The notes under the pieces: model-generated | Seen by the model: only the letters and a program-made list of their open reading frames with translations | Databases searched by the model: none | Told to the model about the DNA's origin: nothing | Made by a program: the position numbers and the translations under genes | Part shown: positions 1-5,039 of the stretch, one piece after another | Layout of the letters: the number at the start of each line of letters is the position of its first letter | How positions within the stretch are numbered: position 1 is the first letter of the stretch | Origin: Flavobacteriaceae bacterium UBA2765 | GTDB lineage: Bacteria; Bacteroidota; Bacteroidia; Flavobacteriales; Flavobacteriaceae | Length of the DNA: 8,989 bases | Assembly: GCA_002352665.1 (NCBI GenBank) | Contig: DEIV01000073.1 | Location: forward strand, 1-8,989 | Direction of reading: 5' to 3'

Positions 1-444
1 GAAATTTATGTCGAAAACAGGAGGTTACACAATTTTTCACTTAAGAATACATTCAATTGGGCTTGTAGCAACTAATATTGGCTAACATTTTTTCTTTTTC
101 CTCCTAAAATATGTTTTTTTCATACTCGGTTCCATAGGGAATTCCTTTAGCATCCACTTTCTTCAAATATCACCTAAATAGTTAATACCATCTTCAAATT
201 GTTTTTTCTTTAAACAATTATTAGGCTTTGATTTCTAAATATATTCGAGAGATATTCCAATCCAATGATCCTCAAAATGATATATATCATTGCGTTTTGT
301 TTGTTGAGTTCATACCTTTAATCTATGCTCCTACAGAAATAATTGATCAATCTTATCTATTTCATAGTAGTAGTGTAAAAAGTAGGAGTAAGGGTAAATT
401 TTATAGAATTGATTAATTACTAATCAGTTTAAAAATAAATCGTT
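1..444. other. gene-poor leader region
   Basis: No convincing gene is seen in these 444 bases. A 62-codon open frame at 228-416 would need a TTG start, has no recognisable domain or signal peptide, and contains the promoter-like motif at 283-320, so I treat it as chance. On the minus strand, two short open stretches (about 235-163 and 169-104) read like natural protein but lie in different frames with stops between them; they could be remains of a decayed gene. Very short open frames run off the left edge on the plus strand (up to about position 84), so the tail of an upstream gene cannot be excluded. Confidence 0.5.
283..320 (+). promoter_or_regulatory. putative Bacteroidota-type promoter of the OmpA-domain gene
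   Basis: TATATCATTGC (283-293) contains a TTG at 290-292, followed after 20 bases by TACCTTTA (313-320). The Bacteroidota primary sigma factor is known to prefer TTG near -33 and TAnnTTTG near -7; this site matches except for the last base. The same 11-mer and an ATACCTT element at the same distance occur before the dodecin gene, which is the main support. Transcription would start near 327, giving an untranslated leader of roughly 118 bases. No start-site data are available, so this is inference. Confidence 0.35.
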
Positions 445-1695
445 ATGAAAAAAATAATATTATTTGCAATGCTTGGGTTATTTCTTTACCCATTAGTACC
501 GACAGAAGCACAAATTTTAGAAAAACTCAAAAAGAAAATAGAAAGGAAAGCTGAGCAAAAAGCCGATCAAAAAATTGATAAAACAATCGACAAAGGATTT
601 GATGAAGCTGAAAAAGCTTTGGCAAAGAAAAAAGCTGATAGCATACAAAGAGAAAAAGAAGCAAGCAAGAAAAGAAGCGAACAGGTACAGGGTGAAGGAC
701 AGCAACAACAGCCTGAAGTTTCAAAGTTAACGCTGAACTGGGCAAAATACGATTTTGTACCCGGCGATAAAGTGATTTTTGAGGATAATCTAATTGGTGA
801 AGAGAATGGGGAATTTCCATCACGATGGGATTTAAAACAAGGGAATGTTGAAATAGCTCAACTAGGTGGTGAAAATGTAATTATGTTTAGAGCCGGATCC
901 CCAATTATTGTACCTTACCTTAAAGAACCTCAAAAAGATTATCTCCCCGAAGTGTTTACCGTTGAATTTGATTTATTTTGTGGAACTGGCACCTTTGAAG
1001 TTAACCTTTATGATAGAAAAAATCAAAAATCAGGTAGCCCGTCAGGTTATACAAGTATAAAAATTCAGCATAATCAGATGGGATGGACTAATAGTTTCAG
1101 TGAAATTTCCGATCAATCACTTCCCGAAAAGCGTTGGGTTCATATTGCGATTGCATATACAAATGGTAAACTAAAGGCTTATCTTGACGAAACACGCTTA
1201 ATAAATGTTCCCCGTATTGATTTTGATCCTAAAGGACTTACTTTATATACTTATATTTTCGGAACCTTACAGGAAGGTCATTATTATGTCAAAAATGTAA
1301 GGATAGCTGAGGGAGGTGTAAAATATTACGATCGATTCCTTCAGGATGGAAAAATTGTAACCAACGGAATCCGTTTTGATGTAAACAAAGCCACGATTAA
1401 GCCCGAATCAATGGGTGTTATCAATTCGATTTATAAAATTCTGTATGACAATCCTGAACTAAAATTTAGTATTGAAGGCCATACCGATAGTGATGGCGAT
1501 AATGAATTTAACCAACAACTGTCAGAAGACCGTGCCCAGGCTGTATTAAAACAATTGGTTTCTATGGGTATTGATAATGCACGACTTAGCTCAAAAGGAT
1601 TTGGAGAAGGGGTTCCTTTAGCTGATAATAATACTGAGGAAGGAAAAGCCAACAACCGCCGTGTGGAATTCGTAAAAATTCCTGACCAACAGTAA
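445..1695 (+). CDS. secreted OmpA-domain protein with coiled-coil and LamG-like regions
   Basis: A 416-residue exported protein predicted to anchor to peptidoglycan in the periplasm or outer membrane. Residues 1-22 form a signal peptide (KK, hydrophobic stretch, TEA before Gln23). Residues 24-82 are very rich in Lys, Glu, Ala and Asp, likely a charged helix or coiled coil, followed by a Gln-rich linker (86-89). Residues about 105-290 look like a beta-sandwich of the concanavalin/LamG type, judged by the alternating strands and the pattern RWVHIAIAY then GKLKAYLDE at 230-249. Residues about 300-412 are an OmpA C-terminal domain: GHTDSDG at 345-351, LSEDRAQAV at 359-367, NNRRVEF at 403-409. Asp348 and Arg363 have the 15-residue spacing of the diaminopimelate-binding pair of Acinetobacter OmpA. 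There is no N-terminal eight-strand barrel as in classical OmpA. ATG start is followed directly by the signal peptide; no Shine-Dalgarno. The ligand of the middle domain is unknown. Confidence 0.9.
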   Translation: MKKIILFAMLGLFLYPLVPTEAQILEKLKKKIERKAEQKADQKIDKTIDKGFDEAEKALAKKKADSIQREKEASKKRSEQVQGEGQQQQPEVSKLTLNWAKYDFVPGDKVIFEDNLIGEENGEFPSRWDLKQGNVEIAQLGGENVIMFRAGSPIIVPYLKEPQKDYLPEVFTVEFDLFCGTGTFEVNLYDRKNQKSGSPSGYTSIKIQHNQMGWTNSFSEISDQSLPEKRWVHIAIAYTNGKLKAYLDETRLINVPRIDFDPKGLTLYTYIFGTLQEGHYYVKNVRIAEGGVKYYDRFLQDGKIVTNGIRFDVNKATIKPESMGVINSIYKILYDNPELKFSIEGHTDSDGDNEFNQQLSEDRAQAVLKQLVSMGIDNARLSSKGFGEGVPLADNNTEEGKANNRRVEFVKIPDQQ

Positions 1696-1854
1696 ATTAC
1701 ATTATACTGGAAGATGTTTGTTTTATTTGGCTCATAACTCCTTAAGAAAGAGAAGTGTAAAATAAATCAGAACACAATATCTATTATTTGGCACTTTGTT
1801 GAAATAATTTTGACTCAACTAATTTAGTATCATGTTTAGCATTATTTAATTAAA

Positions 1855-1897
1855 AGTGAACTAAACAGTTATATTTTAGAATAATGTTCAGTTCACT
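1855..1897. repeat. inverted repeat upstream of the dodecin gene
   Basis: AGTGAACTAAACA (1855-1867) and TGTTCAGTTCACT (1885-1897) are inverted copies, 12 of 13 positions matching, around a 17-base AT-rich centre. The arms are not GC-rich and no T-run follows, so it does not look like an intrinsic terminator for the OmpA-domain gene, which ends 160 bases earlier. It ends 11 bases before the putative -33 TTG of the dodecin promoter (1909), a position suited to a transcription-factor site. The regulator is unknown. The remainder of the 273-base gap 1696-1968 shows nothing else I can identify. Confidence 0.55.
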
Positions 1898-1901
1898 GAT
1901 T

Positions 1902-1939
1902 TATATCATTGCTTTGGCTAATAATATATTATACCTTAG
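1902..1939 (+). promoter_or_regulatory. putative Bacteroidota-type promoter of the dodecin gene
   Basis: TATATCATTGC (1902-1912) includes TTG at 1909-1911, followed after 20 bases by TACCTTAG (1932-1939), one mismatch from the known Bacteroidota TAnnTTTG element. The 11-mer is identical to that at 283-293, and ATACCTT sits at the same distance in both. Transcription would begin near 1946, giving a leader of about 23 bases before the ATG at 1969. Inference only, but the paired occurrence makes chance less likely. Confidence 0.4.
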
Positions 1940-1968
1940 GTAATTATTAACCATTTAAATTATATGCC

Positions 1969-2184
1969 ATGTCTGTTTTAAAAGTTATTGAAATTTTAGG
2001 AAACTCAACCGTTAGTTTTGAGGATGCTGTACAAAATGTTATAAACGAAGCATCTAAATCGGTTAGGAACATCAAATCTGTTTATATTCAGGATATGTCG
2101 GTTGCTGTAGACAACAATCAAATTACTGAATATAGAGTAGATGCAAAAGTTACCTTCGGAATCTTAGATGAAGAACCATCATAA
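1969..2184 (+). CDS. dodecin-family small flavin-binding-type protein
   Basis: A 71-residue cytosolic protein with the dodecin fold order beta-alpha-beta-beta. Family traits are visible: KVIEILGNSTVSFEDAV at 5-21, the helix ending EASKSVRNIKSV at 27-38, and a paired strand segment TEYRVDAKVTFGI at 53-65. Length is normal. Known dodecins form hollow dodecamers that store riboflavin, FMN or other flavins and buffer free flavin. In the halobacterial protein Trp36 stacks on the flavin and Gln55 contacts it; by my alignment these are Ser37 and Arg56 here. Trp-less dodecins appear to be common in Bacteroidota, so the ligand may differ or bind differently. The gene is monocistronic, with a promoter-like motif upstream and a terminator 29 bases after the stop. 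ATG start, no clear Shine-Dalgarno. Confidence 0.9.
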   Translation: MSVLKVIEILGNSTVSFEDAVQNVINEASKSVRNIKSVYIQDMSVAVDNNQITEYRVDAKVTFGILDEEPS

Positions 2185-2212
2185 CATTTTAATGTTAATT
2201 GATTAATTATAA

Positions 2213-2270
2213 AAGGCGTTCTTAAAAGGTTGATGCAAATTTAATACCTCTATTAGAACGCCTTATTTTA
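2213..2270 (+). terminator. hairpin terminator after the dodecin gene
   Basis: AAGGCGTTCT (2213-2222) pairs perfectly with AGAACGCCTT (2255-2264), a 10-bp stem with GC core in otherwise AT-rich DNA, followed by ATTTTAT. The 32-base loop contains a second possible stem, AGGT (2227-2230) with ACCT (2246-2249), which would stack inside to make one long interrupted hairpin. Placement between the dodecin stop and the methyltransferase start fits a rho-independent terminator. The U-tract is imperfect, so partial read-through or a leader role for the methyltransferase gene (start 2306) is possible. Confidence 0.7.
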
Positions 2271-2305
2271 TCATTAAATTTTAAACATATTAATTACAAA
2301 TTGCT

Positions 2306-2944
2306 ATGCTACAAACGAAAGTATTTAATGAAAATGTAAAAACTTATGAAGCTTGGTACAAAAAGTATCCGGAGGTTTACCTATCTGAGGTTTCAGCAAT
2401 AAAAGAACAATTTTTAAAATTACCTGAAAGTATCAAAGGAATTGAAGTAGGCCTCGGAACTGGAAAATTTGCTCAACCTTTAGGAATCAAAGAAGGTATT
2501 GAGCCTTCAAATGAAATGGCAAATAAAGCCATGAAGCGAGGAATTGAGGTTATGGAAGGAGTAGCAGAAAGACTTCCTTATGGCGACCTTCAATTTGATT
2601 TTGTATTGTTTGTTACTATTTGTCATTTAAATGAAATAAAAGCTGCATTTGCCCAAGCTTACAGGGTTTTGAAACATGGTGGAGCTATTATTATCGGATT
2701 TATAGATAAAGAAGGAAGTATTGCAAAGCAATATGAAGAAAAACGAAATCGTAGTACTTTTTTTAAGCATGCCACTTTCTACTCTGTAAATCGTGTCGAG
2801 AAATTACTTAAGAAGGCGGGTTTTAGAAATTTTGATTATAATCAAACATTATTTGGCTCATTAGAACAAATCAAAATAATACAGAGTCCGAAACAAGGTT
2901 TTGGTGAAGGTTCTTTTGTAGTGGTAAAGGCAATTAAAAAATGA
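2306..2944 (+). CDS. class I SAM-dependent methyltransferase
   Basis: A 212-residue soluble methyltransferase of the Methyltransf_11/UbiE-like group; substrate not predictable. SAM-binding motif I is EVGLGTGKF at 47-55 (Gly49, Gly51, Gly53). The acidic residue ending strand 2 is Glu66 in GIEPS. Motif II region is EGVAERLPY at 84-92 with FDFVLFVTICHL at 97-108, and the post-motif RVLKHGGAIIIGFID is at 120-134. The C-terminal part (TFYSVNRVEKLLKKAGF at 157-173, then GFGEGSFVVVKA at 198-209) matches a short stand-alone subfamily I recall from varied bacteria and archaea, and the length is typical, so the protein appears complete. It stands alone: a terminator precedes it and the next gene is convergent. 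ATG start chosen as the first in frame; no Shine-Dalgarno visible. Confidence 0.88.
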   Translation: MLQTKVFNENVKTYEAWYKKYPEVYLSEVSAIKEQFLKLPESIKGIEVGLGTGKFAQPLGIKEGIEPSNEMANKAMKRGIEVMEGVAERLPYGDLQFDFVLFVTICHLNEIKAAFAQAYRVLKHGGAIIIGFIDKEGSIAKQYEEKRNRSTFFKHATFYSVNRVEKLLKKAGFRNFDYNQTLFGSLEQIKIIQSPKQGFGEGSFVVVKAIKK

Positions 2945-3077
2945 AAATTCAATTCGTTTTTCATAACATTTATGTTAGAAAAAAATTGTTGTATTAACAT
3001 TTATTCCTAAGAATGTAGCAACATTAGAATCAGTCGTTGTGGCAAAGAGTCAAATAGCATAAATAACTTAGGTAGGT

Positions 3078-3482
3078 TTATTTATGTACCCATTTCGTTA
3101 CATTTAGATAAGTACTAATAGTAAATACTAAAAGGAATAAAATTGCTGTCCAAGTATCTACTAAATTCACTGGTATTTCAATGCCTATTAATTTGAGGAT
3201 TAGAAAATGTATATAAGAAGTACTTAAATTTTGGTATCCGAGAAAATCACGTATTTGCCAATGCCAATCAACACAAAGACAATACCCCCAACCATACCAA
3301 ATTCCAAGTATAAACCAGGAAAATGCTGTGAGTGATAGTGTAATCAAATTTGCAAAACGCCATCTGGGCACAAGCCAACCGAATATATTAAATAGAATTA
3401 GGAAAGTATGAAATACAAAAAAGAAAATATTAATTATTTGGAGAACAGGTTCTGACAAGTGCTTACAAACTTTAATACTCAA
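3078..3482 (-). CDS. small integral membrane protein, DUF2784-like
   Basis: A 134-residue hydrophobic protein with about three to four membrane segments: roughly 14-38, 44-66, possibly 88-101, and 108-128. The pattern FHTFLILFNIFGWLVPRWR at 24-42 followed by a second helix and then CLCVDWHWQIRDFLG at 68-82 resembles DUF2784 proteins, whose function is unknown; this assignment is from memory of the family pattern. The frame contains no in-frame ATG: translation would begin at TTG (3482) or at a second TTG (3458, giving MSEPVLQ), the latter placing the start close to the first membrane helix. It lies 38 bases after the outer membrane factor gene on the same strand and may be the last gene of the efflux operon. 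It converges with the methyltransferase gene. Confidence 0.72.
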   Translation of the reverse strand: MSIKVCKHLSEPVLQIINIFFFVFHTFLILFNIFGWLVPRWRFANLITLSLTAFSWFILGIWYGWGYCLCVDWHWQIRDFLGYQNLSTSYIHFLILKLIGIEIPVNLVDTWTAILFLLVFTISTYLNVTKWVHK

Positions 3483-3520
3483 TAACTTTATTAGGTCTGG
3501 CTTTTTTCAAGTAGAACATA

Positions 3521-4840
3521 TTAAAATTCAACATCTAATAATTGACCACTCAATTGCAGTAACTCTAATTCTATAAGTTTAGCATCATATTTAGCATTGT
3601 TCATTGCCGTTTGCGTATTGAGTAAATTAATTTGAGCCTGTCTGAATTCTATTGAAGTTACTTGACCAAGTTTATAACGTTCTTCAGTTCTATCAAAATT
3701 ATTTTGGGTGGTAATCACATTTTGCTCTTGAGCTTTTAACACAAATAATTTGGTGTGATATTCTTCCCAAGTATTTTTTAATGTATTTTCTATAGTTTCC
3801 AATTGTTGTTCTTGTAATATTTCTTGATTTTCTAAAGCAATTTTCGCATTTGAAACACGTGTTTTAGTAGCTCCTCCATCAAAAATATTCCATGATAAAT
3901 TAATTCCTGCTCTTAACCCATTAGATAATGAACTTGCTAGAAATGAAGTAGCCGGATTTTCACTTTTATTCCAGCCATAAGAACTGGTCAACCCAACTGT
4001 TGGTAAATAACTTCCTTTATTTGCCTTAATGTTAAACTCACTTATTGCAATATTTTTTTCATTTTGATTTAAAATAACATTATTTGCTTTTGCTTTTAAA
4101 AGTAATTCATCAAAAGACAATAAAGAAATAAAATTAACATCTGTTTCGACAGTATAATTCTCATTTTGCTGCACCCCTAAAACAATATTTAAATCACGCT
4201 TAGTGTTGTTATATAGTTGTTTATTATTTAAAAAATTAATACTATCGTTATTTACATCTACTTCAGCATTTAGCAATTCTAATTTTGTTGATTGTCCATA
4301 TTCATATTGATATTGTGCTCTTTGTAAGCGTTGTTTAGAAATATTTAAGGTTTCTTTTAAATTCTTTGTATTTTCAGATAATCGTGCAATTTGAAAATAG
4401 ACGGTAAACAATTGTAAATACGTAATTTCAATGGTTTCTCTTGCCTGTAATTCAGTTAAATTATAAGTTTCTTTAAGCTGTTTATAATTGTATTTTCTGC
4501 CTAATCCGTCAAACAATGTATAATTTAAATTTACAGATGCATTGTAGCTTTTAGTCTCAGCACCATCTATGTTAGTTAAAGTACCATCTTGTCTTACAAT
4601 TTCTTGATTGCTATTGTCATAATTCGCACCAGCAAGACCACTTACAGTTGGTAACATTCGTGAATTATATATACTAGAATTGTTTTTGGCAATTTCAACA
4701 TTATTATTCGCTAATTTAATGCCATAGTTATTTTCTAAGGCTATTTTTAATGCTTCCTTTTTGGTCAATAATTTTTGAGCATTTACTGATATAGAAAATA
4801 CTGCAATTAAGATGCTTATATATATGTTAATAGGTTTCAT
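3521..4840 (-). CDS. TolC-family outer membrane efflux protein
   Basis: A 439-residue outer membrane factor, the exit duct of a tripartite pump. A signal peptide covers 1-21 (cleavage VNA before Gln22). The two tandem OEP halves are visible: each has a beta-hairpin ending in an aromatic-Phe-Asp-Gly motif (LNYTLFDGLGRK at 105-116; LSWNIFDGGATK at 315-326) and a long helical arm with a Tyr-x-x-Gly-Gln motif (YEYGQSTKLELLNAEVDV at 179-196; YKLGQVTSIEFRQAQ at 389-403). The C-terminal helix has heptad-like Leu spacing (LIELELLQLSGQL at 422-434). No lipobox Cys is present, so it is not lipidated at the N-terminus. Length is normal for the family. It is transcribed after the RND permease gene but separated by 199 bp containing a palindromic repeat. 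ATG start directly precedes the signal peptide. Confidence 0.93.
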   Translation of the reverse strand: MKPINIYISILIAVFSISVNAQKLLTKKEALKIALENNYGIKLANNNVEIAKNNSSIYNSRMLPTVSGLAGANYDNSNQEIVRQDGTLTNIDGAETKSYNASVNLNYTLFDGLGRKYNYKQLKETYNLTELQARETIEITYLQLFTVYFQIARLSENTKNLKETLNISKQRLQRAQYQYEYGQSTKLELLNAEVDVNNDSINFLNNKQLYNNTKRDLNIVLGVQQNENYTVETDVNFISLLSFDELLLKAKANNVILNQNEKNIAISEFNIKANKGSYLPTVGLTSSYGWNKSENPATSFLASSLSNGLRAGINLSWNIFDGGATKTRVSNAKIALENQEILQEQQLETIENTLKNTWEEYHTKLFVLKAQEQNVITTQNNFDRTEERYKLGQVTSIEFRQAQINLLNTQTAMNNAKYDAKLIELELLQLSGQLLDVEF

Positions 4841-4895
4841 TTCAATAATTTATTATATTTTTTAATTATATTATTAAGATAATTCTAAAACAGAT

Positions 4896-5006
4896 TGTCA
4901 TTCCGACGAAGCCTGAAATAGCGACGAGGAATCTCAAAATTATAAAAAGATTTCTCGTCAATATATTTTGTCTTCAGGAACAAAACATATTTCTGTCGAA
5001 ATGACA
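4896..5006. repeat. 111-bp nested palindromic intergenic repeat
   Basis: Three nested arm pairs share one centre. Outer: TGTCATTCCGAC (4896-4907) with GTCGAAATGACA (4995-5006), 11 of 12 positions. Middle: CCTGAA (4912-4917) with TTCAGG (4973-4978). Inner: GACGAGGAATCT (4923-4934) with AGATTTCTCGTC (4948-4959), 11 of 12, around a 13-base AT loop. Both mismatches are compatible with G-U pairing in one transcript strand. The terminal TGTCATTTCGAC-type arms and GAGAAATCT-type core resemble dispersed intergenic repeats I have seen in Bacteroidota genomes, comparable to REP elements or non-autonomous MITEs. No target-site duplication is obvious. It lies between the permease and outer membrane factor genes, so the mRNA would fold here. 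Confidence 0.75.
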
Positions 5007-5039
5007 GCCTCAACTAAAATTGTATTAATATCATTTATT

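Noticed and set aside
74..110. Minus-strand AGGAGG-like sequence at 101-106 followed by an ATG
   Set aside because: The resulting frame ends after about ten codons and Bacteroidota rarely use strong Shine-Dalgarno sites; judged chance.
228..416. 62-codon plus-strand open frame
   Set aside because: Needs a TTG start, has no ribosome-binding signal, domain or signal peptide, and it contains the promoter-like motif of the downstream gene.
517..823. Minus-strand open frames opposite the coiled-coil region of the OmpA-domain gene
   Set aside because: Phe/Leu-rich products are the antisense image of Lys/Glu-rich codons; no independent coding evidence.
2964..3025. Small hairpins TAACATTTATGTTA (2964-2977) and AATGT-AGCA-ACATT (3012-3025) between the convergent genes
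   Set aside because: Stems are only 5 bp and AT-rich with no good U-tract; too weak to call as the terminators of the methyltransferase or DUF2784 genes.
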